A stretch of 64,000 nucleotides of DNA. Origin: a gamma proteobacterium symbiont of Stewartia floridana (GTDB lineage Bacteria; Pseudomonadota; Gammaproteobacteria; Chromatiales; Chromatiaceae). Under the pieces are notes generated by a model. That model was not told where the DNA came from and made no database searches. It was given only the letters and a program-made list of their open reading frames with translations. The position numbers and the translations under genes are program-made. Positions 8,810-18,433 of the stretch are shown piece by piece; the first letter of the stretch is position 1, and each line of letters begins with the position of its first letter. The stretch covers positions 1-64,000 of the forward strand of contig NAUB01000017.1 of the NCBI GenBank assembly GCA_003676145.1. Direction: 5' to 3'.

Positions 8810-10054
8810 TCACTCCCGCCGCAGCGCTTCGACCGGCAGAAAATCTGCCGCACGACGAGCTGGATAGTAACCGGAAGCCAACCCCACCAGAACCGATACG
8901 ATCAAGCCGGTCAATACACCGCTCAATGTCGGCATCAACGGAAACCCGGTTAACAGATCGAGGGTTCCACCGAGCAACAAGCCAAACAGTAGACCCGCCA
9001 TACCGCCGGCCAGACTGATCAATACCGCCTCGGCGAGAAACTGAAACAGAATATGGCGACGATTTGCGCCGATCGCCATGCGTACACCGATCTCACGGAT
9101 TCGTTCCACCACCGCCGTACTCATGATTCCCGCCACACCGATGCCACCGACCAGCAGCGCGGTGGAAGCGGCCACCACCCCCATCGCAGTGATTCCACCC
9201 AATATCCGGTCCACGGTTTTCAGATAGGAGGCCAGGGTGATCTTGGTGTATTGGTAGCTGCCCCGGTAGCGCCTCTGCAGCGTCAGCCTCAGTTGATCGG
9301 CCGCCTGTTCGGCCTTGGCGATGGAGACCGCTTCCGCCTGCAGATAACTGACCTGTTGATTGCCATTCATCTGTTGCACCAGGGTATAGGGCAGCAGGAT
9401 TCTGTTATTCGCATCCTCTCCCCCATCCGATCCAATGCTTGCGAGCAGATCCCGGCTCTTGTATTCCAACACCCCGATCACCTGGTATCGACGTCCCCCG
9501 ATACGCAGATCCCGACCGATCGGGTTTTCCGACTGGGGATAGAGATCCTGACTCACCGTTTCTCCAATCAGAGCCACCGGACGACGGCCCTTGATATCCC
9601 CAGGTCGAAAACCGCGTCCCATGGTCAAGCGGTCATTGTTGATCCCGGTATAGTTGGCATCCACACCTTTCAACTGGGCACTGCTGTAGCGATTGCCGTT
9701 TTGCACAATCGGTCGATTGGCAGCGAGCAACACCGGGCTCAGGCGCTTCACCGCGGGACAACAGGCCCCTTTCAACAGCTTCAGATCGCGGCTGTCGATT
9801 CCGGAGCTGTCTCTGACCCGCGACTGGGGATCTTTATCCTTATAGTCCCGAAACACCCAGAGTGATCGTAAACCGAATGTCTCCAGCTCTTTCAGTACAA
9901 ACTGTTTACCACCACTGCTCACCGCGCTGACCGTCATCACCGCGGCGATGCCAATGGCAATACCCAAAACACTCAGCAGTGATCTCAAGCGGTTCTGCCA
10001 CAATGCGATCACCGCCTCGCCGGTCAGCTCGATAAACACCCGCAGCCGGTTCAT
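8810..10054 (-). CDS. MacB-like ABC exporter, permease (FtsX domain)
   Basis: 414 residues with the MacB/FtsX layout: N-terminal transmembrane helix (SLLSVLGIAIGIAAVMTV), a large periplasmic domain (~45-275), then three transmembrane helices near the C-terminus (TALLVGGIGVAGIMSTAVVE, the GGMAGLLFGLLLG region, the GLIVSVLVGLASGYYPARRA region). In canonical MacB the ATPase and permease are one chain; here the ATPase is a separate gene overlapping by 4 nt. Such exporters move peptides, lipoproteins or macrolides by a mechanotransmission mechanism. Substrate unknown. Confidence 0.85.
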   Translation of the reverse strand: MNRLRVFIELTGEAVIALWQNRLRSLLSVLGIAIGIAAVMTVSAVSSGGKQFVLKELETFGLRSLWVFRDYKDKDPQSRVRDSSGIDSRDLKLLKGACCPAVKRLSPVLLAANRPIVQNGNRYSSAQLKGVDANYTGINNDRLTMGRGFRPGDIKGRRPVALIGETVSQDLYPQSENPIGRDLRIGGRRYQVIGVLEYKSRDLLASIGSDGGEDANNRILLPYTLVQQMNGNQQVSYLQAEAVSIAKAEQAADQLRLTLQRRYRGSYQYTKITLASYLKTVDRILGGITAMGVVAASTALLVGGIGVAGIMSTAVVERIREIGVRMAIGANRRHILFQFLAEAVLISLAGGMAGLLFGLLLGGTLDLLTGFPLMPTLSGVLTGLIVSVLVGLASGYYPARRAADFLPVEALRRE

Positions 10055-10710
10055 ACCACCATACCGTCGTGCAACATGACCACCCGATCCGCCCGCTCAC
10101 CGATCAATGGATCATGGGTCACCATCACCAGCGTATGTCCTTCCTTATGCAGGTCGCTGAAGAGTTGCAAAACCTGATCTCCATTGCGACTGTCCAACGC
10201 TCCGGTCGGTTCGTCCGCAATCAGCAGGCTGGGGCGATTGACCAGTGCCCTGGCAATCGCCACCCGCTGCTGTTGCCCGCCGGAGAGCTGGTTTGGCTGA
10301 TGCGAGGCCCGATCCAACATGGCGACTCGCTGCAGCGCCTGTGTGGCAAGACTGATACGCTCTTCCCGGGCAACACCCTGATAGAGCAGCGGCAGCGCCA
10401 CATTCTCCAACGCACTCCGATTGGCGATCAGATTGAAGGACTGAAATACAAAACCGATGGTCTGCCCCCGCAGCTCGGCCAAGCGGGAAAACGGCGCACC
10501 CGAGACCCTCTCCCCGTCCAGCCGGTAGTCGCCACGGTCCGCCAGATCGAGACAGCCGATGATATTCATCAGAGTGCTTTTACCCGATCCGGAAGGCCCC
10601 ATGATGGCGACAAATTCACCCGCTGAAATGTTCAAGTCGATGCCGCGGATCACGGGTAGCTCAGTGCCACCCCGCCAATAGGATTTATGCACCCCCTGCA
10701 TCTGGATCAT
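10051..10710 (-). CDS. MacB/LolD-type ABC transporter ATPase
   Basis: 219-residue ATPase with Walker [10 protein letters not shown], the Q-loop region FVFQSFNLI, signature [15 protein letters not shown], Walker [13 protein letters not shown], and the switch histidine in VMVTHD. It overlaps the membrane-fusion gene upstream and the permease gene downstream by 4 nt each, so all three are translationally coupled. It should power the FtsX-type permease encoded next. Confidence 0.92.
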   Translation of the reverse strand: MIQMQGVHKSYWRGGTELPVIRGIDLNISAGEFVAIMGPSGSGKSTLMNIIGCLDLADRGDYRLDGERVSGAPFSRLAELRGQTIGFVFQSFNLIANRSALENVALPLLYQGVAREERISLATQALQRVAMLDRASHQPNQLSGGQQQRVAIARALVNRPSLLIADEPTGALDSRNGDQVLQLFSDLHKEGHTLVMVTHDPLIGERADRVVMLHDGMVV

Positions 10711-11783
10711 TGCTCTGTTGCCTCCTGCACAGCAATTCCGGACTCAAGCTTGGCGGACTCCAGCAGCACCACTTTGTCACCTTCCCGGATGCCGGACAGC
10801 AACTCCACATGACTGTCCCCCTGCAGACCGAGCGCCACCTCCCGGTAACTTAAGAGACCCGCTTCGATCATCCCCACCTGGAACCGCTCCTGATCCTCTT
10901 TCAGAGCCGTAAAGGGCAGTTTCAGCACAGCCTGACGCTGTGCCACCAGAATCTCCAGGTCCACCTGCTGACCCAACAGCAGTGCCGGCGCTGCCTCTCC
11001 CGGATCCAACCGCACTTTGAAGGTGTTGAGTCGACGCTCCTGCTCCTGTTCCACATTGGGTCCGATCCAGCTCACTTCCGAGTGCCACTCTCTTCCAGGG
11101 AAGGCATCCGATTTCAACTCAATCGGTTGACCGAGCTTGATGCGCCCACTGTCCACCGCATCCACATGGGCCTCAATCTGCCACCCATCCAGAGCCACCA
11201 GGGAGAAAAGCGGGGTGCCCGCCTCAACCCACTGCCCCATCTCGGTGGATTTCTTCACTACCACCGCATCGAACGGGGCGCGGATTACCTGCCACTCCTG
11301 GGCCACCTCCGTCAACAGCAGTTCTGCCTTGGCCACTTGCCATACCGCAGTGGCGGCCTGCCACTCCAGTTGTGCATCCTCCAGCTGCTCCTCGGTTACA
11401 GCACCCTTGGCAACCAGCTTGCTCAGTCGCTGATAGCGCAGATCCGCCTCTTTACGTAAAACCGCATGCTGCTGTACGAACGCCTCTGCCCTTTGACGAT
11501 TGGCGGCAGCGGCACGATTGTCCATCTTCGCCAGTATCTGACCGGCGCTGACCCGATCGCCGACACCCGCGTCGACGCCGATCACCTGACCATCCACCAA
11601 CGCAGTCAATTCCACCCGGCGATCGTTGATCACTTCACCGGTTACCCGGATCAGCAGTGACAGATCACCCCGCTCGACCTGAACGGTTTCGACCTGCCTG
11701 GGTTGATCCCAGTACCCGGTCAGAAACAGGCCGAGAGGCAGCAGCAGAATCAACAACCCGCTTGCGATGGATTTCAGTCGCAT
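10707..11783 (-). CDS. MacA/HlyD-type membrane fusion protein
   Basis: 358-residue periplasmic adaptor: N-terminal membrane anchor (LLILLLPLGLFLTGYW), lipoyl-like half motif (DGQVIGVDAGVGDRVSAGQILAKMDN), an alpha-helical hairpin (~95-150), the second lipoyl half (APFDAVVVKKSTEMGQWVEAGTPLF) and beta-barrel/membrane-proximal domains. It should connect the ABC permease to an outer-membrane channel. It begins 11 bases after the stop of the MipA/OmpV gene, so that outer-membrane protein is probably expressed with it; no TolC homologue is in the window. Confidence 0.88.
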   Translation of the reverse strand: MRLKSIASGLLILLLPLGLFLTGYWDQPRQVETVQVERGDLSLLIRVTGEVINDRRVELTALVDGQVIGVDAGVGDRVSAGQILAKMDNRAAAANRQRAEAFVQQHAVLRKEADLRYQRLSKLVAKGAVTEEQLEDAQLEWQAATAVWQVAKAELLLTEVAQEWQVIRAPFDAVVVKKSTEMGQWVEAGTPLFSLVALDGWQIEAHVDAVDSGRIKLGQPIELKSDAFPGREWHSEVSWIGPNVEQEQERRLNTFKVRLDPGEAAPALLLGQQVDLEILVAQRQAVLKLPFTALKEDQERFQVGMIEAGLLSYREVALGLQGDSHVELLSGIREGDKVVLLESAKLESGIAVQEATEQ

Positions 11784-11794
11784 GAAAAGTCCGC

Positions 11795-12601
11795 CTAAAA
11801 ACGGTAAACCGCCCCGACAAAGCCACCGGCCAGATTGCGCCCATCGACGATCGGACTGTCACTGATGCCATCCCCCAGACGACCGATACCGGCACCACCG
11901 ATCAAGCGTATCTGCTTGGACCAGGCATACTCAGCCTGAATACCCAGGAAGGGTGTCACGGTGGACTTGGCTTCGTAGCTTTCCAGCCCGCCCCCCGTCT
12001 CATCGTCATCCACGCCGAAGTAGTAGTCGCTCAGTCTGCTGCTCTGCCAACTGACACCCACCTCAGGTCTGAACGACCAATCCCCATGTTTCAGGGGATA
12101 GGCGTAACTGACCACCAACTCCTGACCTTTCGAACGATTGCTGACATCGCTAAGCAGTTGACCGTTGAGCTCACCCAGATCACCGCCCCACAGAACATCG
12201 AGACCAACATCGAAACCCGGCTTACGTTGATCCAATCCCTCCAACTCGTCGTTATCATCCGGATCTATCCCCATGGCGCGAACCCGCCCGACCAGATCGA
12301 GTTTGAAATCATCCTGTTTAATCAGGCTGTAACCCAAACCGCCGAAATTTGTAGTGCCATTGAAGTAAGTGAGACCGGGATTACCCAGATTGGCATGGAA
12401 ACGTTCGCCCCGATAGGCAATCACCGGTATGGCGGCAAGATAGTTATCTTCACCGATGATTGGATTTCGCCCGGCTCCGAGGTTGATACCGGCTGTCCAC
12501 TCACCCGCTGTAGCAAGGCCGGGTAGCAGCATGCAACCAAAGGCAAGAATCCATGGTGCTGCCAGCCTGGGTCCATTAACCACCGACTCTTCGTTTGACA
12601 T
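11795..12601 (-). CDS. MipA/OmpV family outer-membrane protein
   Basis: 268 residues, first gene of the exporter operon. An N-terminal hydrophobic segment ending CMLLPGLATAG looks like a signal peptide preceded by an unusually long charged start (MSNEESVVNGPRLAAP), so the true start may be slightly downstream. The rest alternates amphipathic strands and ends in GGFVGAVYRF, an outer-membrane barrel terminus with final Phe. MipA/OmpV proteins are outer-membrane scaffold or porin-like proteins often next to two-component systems or exporters. Here it may provide the outer-membrane partner of the MacAB-like complex, which is inference from spacing alone. Confidence 0.78.
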   Translation of the reverse strand: MSNEESVVNGPRLAAPWILAFGCMLLPGLATAGEWTAGINLGAGRNPIIGEDNYLAAIPVIAYRGERFHANLGNPGLTYFNGTTNFGGLGYSLIKQDDFKLDLVGRVRAMGIDPDDNDELEGLDQRKPGFDVGLDVLWGGDLGELNGQLLSDVSNRSKGQELVVSYAYPLKHGDWSFRPEVGVSWQSSRLSDYYFGVDDDETGGGLESYEAKSTVTPFLGIQAEYAWSKQIRLIGGAGIGRLGDGISDSPIVDGRNLAGGFVGAVYRF

Positions 12602-12783
12602 GATGATGCTCCCTGTTGTTTTGTTGACATCATCAGGTTAAGAAACAGGCGTGTTAATGTCTGTGGGGATATTGTTTGGATATGTATCCTTCTGTAACAA
12701 TCGTCACAACACCAGCGTACCTGGTAACAGCAACCCAAAAGTCGACTTGAACAATGTTTACTCATTCCACTTGAAATGGATTG

Positions 12784-13629
12784 ATGCCAACAAATGAAAA
12801 TGCTCTCAACAACGGCAGATCGATGGATACCATAGAGTACAAACAGACCCTGCAGACCACCTTTGACAAAGTCTCAAGCCGATATGACCAAAACAGCTTC
12901 TTTGGCATCTCCGCAAAACGATTGGCAGCGCTTTTGCCTGCGGCTGAGGGGCTGCATGTACTGGATCTATCGACAGGCACCGGCAGTGTGGCAATTGAAA
13001 TCGCAATCAACTATCCGGATGCAAAGATCGAAGCCATCGACCTATCCCGGGAGATGCTCGATATTGCAGCTGAAAAAGCCCAAGAACGGGGGCTCACTAA
13101 TATTCGTTTCATTCAAGCCGATGTGGATGAGCTGAGTTACCCGGCGGGCAGGTTCGATGTGGTCACCTGTGGCTATGCCATGTTCTTCTACCCGGACATG
13201 GAAGCCTCATACAGGGCAATTTGCAAAACCGTCAAGCCGGGCGGTCAATTGATCTGCTCCTCCTTTACAGACGCGGCCTTCAATCCCCACGCTGAACTGT
13301 TTTTGCATCGTCTTAAAACAGAGTATGACGTGTCACCACCTGGAGATTTAAAGGATCGACTGAAAACCACTAAAAATTGGCAGACACTCGTGGAGAGCTC
13401 TGATTACACGGATCTGGAGATCATTGAAGAGCCGATTCGCTATCCGGTGTCGGTCGATGAGTGGTGGGGGCTGCTCAACAGCGCCGCCTATAAATCACTG
13501 CTTGATCAACTCAAGCCTGAACAGCTGGAGGCGTTCAAGAGAGAACATACCGCCGAAGTCACAGCGATCTCAGATAACGGAATGATCGAACTCAATAGTG
13601 ACACACTGTTTTGCAAAGTGACGTTTTGA
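12784..13629 (+). CDS. Class I SAM-dependent methyltransferase (UbiE/COQ5-like)
   Basis: 281-residue cytoplasmic methyltransferase. Motif I is VLDLSTGTGSVAIE, motif II region IEAIDLSREML, motif III ADVDELSYPAGRFDVVTCGYAMFF, and the post-motif PGGQLICSSF; the fold resembles menaquinone/ubiquinone methyltransferases. A second ATG at 12823 (MDTIEYKQTL) is an equally possible start because neither has a strong ribosome site. It stands alone, divergent from the exporter operon. The substrate cannot be told; it is too diverged and isolated to call UbiE. Confidence 0.8.
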   Translation: MPTNENALNNGRSMDTIEYKQTLQTTFDKVSSRYDQNSFFGISAKRLAALLPAAEGLHVLDLSTGTGSVAIEIAINYPDAKIEAIDLSREMLDIAAEKAQERGLTNIRFIQADVDELSYPAGRFDVVTCGYAMFFYPDMEASYRAICKTVKPGGQLICSSFTDAAFNPHAELFLHRLKTEYDVSPPGDLKDRLKTTKNWQTLVESSDYTDLEIIEEPIRYPVSVDEWWGLLNSAAYKSLLDQLKPEQLEAFKREHTAEVTAISDNGMIELNSDTLFCKVTF

Positions 13630-13796
13630 GTTGGTTGACACTATTAACTCTGTTTGGACTTATTCTAAAACGCTACTGAACCATTGACCAGGATCGATAT
13701 GATACTGACGGATTAACTTCAGTTGCATTCTCCAGGAGCTGTTAACAACTAACCCAATACGCCTGCTGGGCGCAAAAACAGTCCAAAAGAGTAGCT

Positions 13797-13821
13797 CCCC
13801 TCTCCCATTAAGGGAGAGGGG
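13797..13821. repeat. Intergenic hairpin repeat, intact copy
   Basis: Perfect 10-bp stem CCCCTCTCCC/GGGAGAGGGG with loop ATTAA, flanked by GAGTAGCT and CTTTT. Same family, reverse orientation, as the copies at ~48993 and ~49124 and as the site into which the casposon-like element inserted at 49260. It lies in the ~300-base gap between the methyltransferase and the acetyltransferase; nothing else was seen there. Confidence 0.8.
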
Positions 13822-13927
13822 CTTTTCCTCCGCTCCTTGGCTAATATTGAGTTAACGCGACAGCAGTAACTTAAGAGTGAATTCCTTGTCGAATGTTCTT
13901 TAGATTTGAAAACGCAAACAGCGAGCG

Positions 13928-14380
13928 ATGCTTATGATTATCCGCCCTGTTGAAGCATCTGATCTGGCAGACTGGATCAGTATGAGAAGCCAACTCTGGC
14001 CAAAGGATCAGAATCAACACCCAATAGAGCTTGCTGAATACTTTGCCGGTGAGTCGATTGATATTGTTGAGACCTTTGTGGTTGAGATCGCCGACCGGGA
14101 GCTGGCCGGATTTATCGAGCTTAACATCCGCAACTTTGCCGAAGGCAGCAGGTCATCCAGGGTACCCTATATCGAAGGCTGGTTCGTCAAATCCGGATAT
14201 CGTGGCAAAGGCTATGGCAAAGCGCTGATGCAGCAAGCGGAATCCTGGGCCGCCAAGCAAGGCTTCAAGGAGATCGCCAGTGATACGGAGAGCCACAACC
14301 AGACAAGTATCACGCTGCATAAAAAGCTCGGTTTCATCGAAACCGAAAGGATTGTCTGCTTCCTCAAGCCACTTAAATAA
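13928..14380 (+). CDS. GNAT acetyltransferase, aminoglycoside 6'-N-acetyltransferase-like
   Basis: 150-residue GNAT enzyme. The pattern MIIRPVEASDLADWISMRSQLWP, then FAEGSRSSRVPYIEGWFV, the acetyl-CoA loop SGYRGKGYGKALMQQAESWA, and EIASDTESHNQTSITLHKKLGF follows the AAC(6')-I family closely. Those enzymes transfer acetyl to the 6'-amine of aminoglycosides, but chromosomal members of environmental bacteria may have other amine substrates. The start could be either ATG at 13928 or 13934. It stands alone between repeat-rich spacers. Confidence 0.78.
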   Translation: MLMIIRPVEASDLADWISMRSQLWPKDQNQHPIELAEYFAGESIDIVETFVVEIADRELAGFIELNIRNFAEGSRSSRVPYIEGWFVKSGYRGKGYGKALMQQAESWAAKQGFKEIASDTESHNQTSITLHKKLGFIETERIVCFLKPLK

Positions 14381-14831
14381 ACCTCGCTAATGAGCTATCA
14401 TCTCAAATTGAGTGCGCAGAGAAGCTGACAATCCCAACAAAAAAACATCAGGCAAAATCCCCGCAACGCGGGTAATATCTTGTCTGATTTTTTTCCAAGG
14501 AAATTTATCAGCCGCATCATGTTCGATGAAGCTGTGACGGAGTTCGATTTTTCAGCTTGTATTGACTCAATAGTGACCCAATCCACATCAATCTTAAGCC
14601 TCTCTTAAAAATGCTTTGATCTACTTGAGAAGAAGGCAATTGGTTCACTAATCCATAACAGCGCAAACCCGATAGATTTATTACATACAAATTAGAACCT
14701 AAAACAAAAATAACAGTTCGGAATCAGATCCATAAAACACCGAACCCAAGTACGACCAACCAGTGGCATGTCTACAGATCTTCAGTGTGCAAACAGAGCG
14801 TCACACTGCTTTGTAATGGAGTGATAAACGA
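14381..14831. other. AT-rich intergenic region
   Basis: About 450 bases. It holds the terminator described separately (14439-14495) and presumably the promoter of the DsrL-like gene toward its right end. No supported ORF. Confidence 0.5.
14439..14495. terminator. Bidirectional intrinsic terminator
   Basis: An outer imperfect stem (AAAAAACATCAGGCAA against TTGTCTGATTTTTTT) encloses an inner CCCGC-AAC-GCGGG hairpin; A-rich on the left and T-rich on the right, so it can end transcription in both directions. It lies ~60 bases after the acetyltransferase stop. Confidence 0.65.
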
Positions 14832-16763
14832 ATGAGTGACACCGATCCAACATATCGTCGTTACAACGACGGCGACAACGAACACTACGACTGGAACAGC
14901 GATGTGATCAATCAAGGCGAGTCCTACCTCTGCCCGACCTACATCCAGCGTACTCCACCCTGCCAGAACGCCTGCCCATCCGGTCATGACATTCGAGGCT
15001 GGCTGTCGATCGTCCGCGGTCTGGACAAGCCTCAGACAGACAAGCCCTGGCAGCAATACGCTTTCGAGCGCATGACCCAGGCCAACCCCTTTCCCTCAAT
15101 CATGGGTCGGGTATGCCCCGCCCCCTGCCAAAGTGGCTGTAACCGCAATACGCTTGATGGCTTTGTCGGCATCAATTCCATTGAACAGTACATAGGTGAC
15201 TGGGCACGGGAAAACAATCTCGCTTTCGACAAACCGGAGACGGATTCGGGTAAGCGGGTAGCCATCATCGGAGGAGGCCCTGCCGGATTGGCCGCTGCGC
15301 TTTTCCTACGCCGCCTGGGCCACAACTCAACCATCTATGAAGCTCATGATGCGTTGGGAGGGCAGATGGTATTCGGCATTCCCGGCTACCGTATTCCACG
15401 GGATGTACTGGAATATGAGATCCAGCGCATCCTCGACCTGGGCGGCATCGATGTGCAACTCAACACACGGGTAGGTGACAACGTAAAGGTCGAAACCCTG
15501 GAGCGTGACTACGACGCCATCTTCTGGAGCGTTGGCACAGTCATCGGTAAACCACTGCGCGTCGAAGGTGGCGAGGCGCCCAACTGCGTCGATGGCATGA
15601 CCTTCCTCAGGTCCTTCAACGACGGCTCCCTGAAATACCTCGATGGTCGTATCCTGGTGATCGGTGGCGGTGATACCGCCATGGACGTGGCGGCGGTTGC
15701 GAAACGCATTGGCGAGGTGGCTGAACTCGATCATCCGGAGCGCCCGGAGGCGGTATTTGATGGATCGGGTTCTCAGCGGGAAGATCGGGCGGCATTGCGC
15801 ACCGACTCCGACTGCTGGCTGGTCTATCGCCGCCCGATTGAAAAGGCTCCCTGTACCAAGCATGAACTGGAGGCCTGTATCACTGAGGGGGTGGAGATCC
15901 ACGACAGTCTGGCACCCCTCGAGGTAGTGCTGGATGAGCAGGGCCGCGCCTCTGCCCTGAAGGTCCAACCAGTGGATTGGTCGAGCGGCAAAATGGAAGC
16001 CAATGGAGAACCCTTCGAGATCGAGTGCGCCCTGATCGTCGCCGCCACCGGTCAGACCGGTGACTACGACGGCATTGACGGGATCGCCAACGAGTGGAAT
16101 CAGATCGATGCGGATCGAACCATGCAGGTGAAAGGCAAACAGGGTCACTTCGTCGCCGGTGACGCCATCGATCCCCACCTGCTGACCACTGCGATTGGCC
16201 AGGCCTCGGTGGCCGTCCAGGGAATCGACAAATATCTCAGCGGTCAGTCGCTCGATGACCGCCCCAAGGTGGAAGGCCATCACTTCGATCTGCTGCAGGA
16301 GCTGGATGAAAAATCCCTCTCACCGGATGAGTACAAGCATGGCTCGACCTGGGGCACCAGCAGTGCCAAATGGTCTGTACACAATTTTGAGAACCGGGCC
16401 GAAGCAGACGTGATCAATTGCAAATCCCTCTACACCGGTCACTTCGACTACGAGACGGTCAATGCCCGGGATGAGGTGGATGTCAACGTCTCCAACGTGT
16501 TGGGCAGTATGATCGAGCGCTTCAATGGCCTTACCCAGGAGTCAGCGGTCAGCGAAGCCAAACGCTGCATGAGCTGCGGATTCTGCTTCGAGTGCGACAA
16601 CTGCGTCATCTACTGCCCGCAGGATGCGGTCACCCGGGTGAAAAAGGATCAACGGGTCATGGGACGCTATGTGGAGACCGACTATGCCAAGTGTGTCGGT
16701 TGCCACATCTGTAAAGAGGTCTGTCCCACCGGTTACATCGAGATGGGGCTGGGGCAGTACTGA
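14832..16763 (+). CDS. dsrL-like: DsrL-like NAD(P)H:acceptor oxidoreductase (GltD-type flavoprotein with 4Fe-4S domain)
   Basis: 643 residues. The N-terminal Fe-S domain has CPTYIQRTPPCQNACPSGHD and VCPAPCQSGCNR; two Rossmann folds follow, for FAD (RVAIIGGGPAGLAAALFLRR) and NAD(P)H (RILVIGGGDTAMDVAAVAKR). A C-terminal ferredoxin domain has CMSCGFCFECDNCVIYCP and CVGCHICKEVCP. The extra C-terminal ferredoxin is typical of DsrL, the partner of reverse-acting sulfite reductase in sulfur oxidisers, and absent from plain glutamate synthase small subunits. Unlike dsrL in dsr operons it stands alone here, so it could be a paralogue serving another acceptor. Domain content is certain, exact subfamily less so. 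Confidence 0.72.
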   Translation: MSDTDPTYRRYNDGDNEHYDWNSDVINQGESYLCPTYIQRTPPCQNACPSGHDIRGWLSIVRGLDKPQTDKPWQQYAFERMTQANPFPSIMGRVCPAPCQSGCNRNTLDGFVGINSIEQYIGDWARENNLAFDKPETDSGKRVAIIGGGPAGLAAALFLRRLGHNSTIYEAHDALGGQMVFGIPGYRIPRDVLEYEIQRILDLGGIDVQLNTRVGDNVKVETLERDYDAIFWSVGTVIGKPLRVEGGEAPNCVDGMTFLRSFNDGSLKYLDGRILVIGGGDTAMDVAAVAKRIGEVAELDHPERPEAVFDGSGSQREDRAALRTDSDCWLVYRRPIEKAPCTKHELEACITEGVEIHDSLAPLEVVLDEQGRASALKVQPVDWSSGKMEANGEPFEIECALIVAATGQTGDYDGIDGIANEWNQIDADRTMQVKGKQGHFVAGDAIDPHLLTTAIGQASVAVQGIDKYLSGQSLDDRPKVEGHHFDLLQELDEKSLSPDEYKHGSTWGTSSAKWSVHNFENRAEADVINCKSLYTGHFDYETVNARDEVDVNVSNVLGSMIERFNGLTQESAVSEAKRCMSCGFCFECDNCVIYCPQDAVTRVKKDQRVMGRYVETDYAKCVGCHICKEVCPTGYIEMGLGQY

Positions 16764-16808
16764 CGCAGACTGATCGAAGCGACGACCTCTCCGCTCAACT
16801 TCAACCAC

Positions 16809-16840
16809 CACACAGGCCCGGCGCGAACCGGGTCTGTGTG
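16809..16840. terminator. Hairpin between convergent genes
   Basis: Arms CACACAGGCCCGG (16809-16821) and CCGGGTCTGTGTG (16828-16840), 13 bp with one G-T type mismatch and a 6-base loop, between the DsrL-like gene and the convergent sensor kinase. No T-run; probably serves both strands. Confidence 0.6.
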
Positions 16841-16844
16841 TGGC

Positions 16845-18431
16845 TTAATCCTGGGATAGCGGCCAGCTGATCATAAAACGGGCACCACCACCGGCCGCCT
16901 CTTCAACCCAGGCCTGTCCACCATGCCAGCGGGCAATCTGCTGCACGATCGCCAACCCCAATCCCACACCACCGGACTCCCGATCACGCGCCGTATCGAG
17001 TCGCGCAAAGGGTTCAAAGATACGTTGGCGCTCTTTTTCAGGCACACCACTGCCATCATCCTCAACCAGAATGATCGCCTGCCCCTGTCGACAGTCGGCC
17101 GATACGATCAGCCGCTGTCGGGCATGCCGCTGTCCGTTTCTGAGTAGATTCTTGACCGCCCGGCCCATCAACTTGGAATCCACACTGACCTGTAAATGGG
17201 TGTTGACCGCCTCAGTGACCAGTTCAGGTTTGATCCCGTCATAGTCATCCTCGGCCTCGATCAGCAACGCCTCTAACCAATCCTGCAAATAGACGGTATC
17301 CATCACCAGCTCCGGGCGTTCCCGGTCGAGCCGTGAATAACTCAGGGATTCACTCACCAACTCTTCCAGCTCCAGGATATCTTTGCGCATCGCGGTGATG
17401 TGCCGCTCTCTGTCCTCTTCAGCCAGCGGATCTTCCAGCATATCGATGCGAAACCGCAGCCGGGCGATCGGGGTACGCAGCTCGTGGGAGACGGCACCGG
17501 TCAAATCCCGGTGGGATTGAATCAACTTTTGAATCCGTTGGGCCATGCCATTGAAGGTCTCTGCCAGCGGCTTCAATGCAGCGCCGTTACTGACGATCAG
17601 GCGGGTGTTCAGATCACCGGCGCCGAGTCGCGTCACACCCTGGTCGAATCGACTCAACTCCCGCCATACGGGACGAACCCAGAGATAGACCGCCAGGGCG
17701 ACCAGCAGGGCAAACAGGATCAGCAGAATGGTATTGAAGTTGCGCAACACAAACGGTGCTTCATATGGACCGGCACGGAACACCAGGTCGGAGTCATGCA
17801 CCCTTGCATAGTAGGTATCCCGGCTCTCCTCATAGCCAAGCACCACAACTTTCCCCGCCTCGATATCCGCGAGGCGATCCGCAGGCAGCGAGGGGTCATC
17901 CAGGGGCAACAGTTTCAAAGGCATTTTGAACCGCTTCCCCAGAGTCTGCAGTATCTGCGGCCACTCCTCCCTCTGCCGATCCAGAAACAGTTCACCGATC
18001 AGCTGAACAATCCCTTCAACCTCCTCAACCTCCCGCTGTTCCCGGCTCTTGCCCAGGGCCAGCATCAGATAGTGATCCGAGCCGGGTATCTGTTTGTAGA
18101 AGCGGGTCAGATTGTCATCGTCGGTAAAAACGAACTTGCCCCGTGCCAGCGAGGAGCGCTCATCATCGTTGAGTGGTAACTGGTCATGCTCCATCAACAC
18201 CAGGCCGCTCTTGAAATTGGCTTTCAACTCTTTCACCGTCTGCGGCCACTCACTCTGCGGCTGGCTCAACAGGCGATCCTCGACCAGACCGAACACACCG
18301 AACATCGAGCGCTCGTAATAGTCCCGAATGGTGCCTTTCAGCGCCATTTCCGGTAACCAGACGATGCCCAGCACAAACAGTGCGCCGGTAATGAAGAGAA
18401 TGCCGTAGAGTGTGATAAACAGACGCGCCAT
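16845..18431 (-). CDS. Sensor histidine kinase, RstB-like
   Basis: 528-residue membrane sensor. TM1 at residues ~5-27, a ~200-residue periplasmic domain, TM2 (LLILFALLVALAVYLWV), HAMP (LGAGDLNTRL), HisKA with the phospho-accepting His in GAVSHELRTPIARLRFR, and HATPase boxes EDDGSGVPE and GGVGLGLAIVQQIARWHGG. The DLTGAVSHELRTPIARLRFR stretch is characteristic of the RstB group. It starts 2 bases after the stop of its response regulator, so the pair is one operon. The signal is unknown; it is not adjacent to an obvious target operon. Confidence 0.88.
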   Translation of the reverse strand: MARLFITLYGILFITGALFVLGIVWLPEMALKGTIRDYYERSMFGVFGLVEDRLLSQPQSEWPQTVKELKANFKSGLVLMEHDQLPLNDDERSSLARGKFVFTDDDNLTRFYKQIPGSDHYLMLALGKSREQREVEEVEGIVQLIGELFLDRQREEWPQILQTLGKRFKMPLKLLPLDDPSLPADRLADIEAGKVVVLGYEESRDTYYARVHDSDLVFRAGPYEAPFVLRNFNTILLILFALLVALAVYLWVRPVWRELSRFDQGVTRLGAGDLNTRLIVSNGAALKPLAETFNGMAQRIQKLIQSHRDLTGAVSHELRTPIARLRFRIDMLEDPLAEEDRERHITAMRKDILELEELVSESLSYSRLDRERPELVMDTVYLQDWLEALLIEAEDDYDGIKPELVTEAVNTHLQVSVDSKLMGRAVKNLLRNGQRHARQRLIVSADCRQGQAIILVEDDGSGVPEKERQRIFEPFARLDTARDRESGGVGLGLAIVQQIARWHGGQAWVEEAAGGGARFMISWPLSQD

Positions 18432-18433
18432 GC

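Noticed and set aside
13622-13927. Second casposon end or solo TIR near the intact hairpin at 13797
   Set aside because: The hairpin is intact there and no GGTATAGATATATCC-like sequence is present.
15327-16283. 318-residue minus-strand ORF
   Set aside because: Antisense to the DsrL-like gene; no motif.
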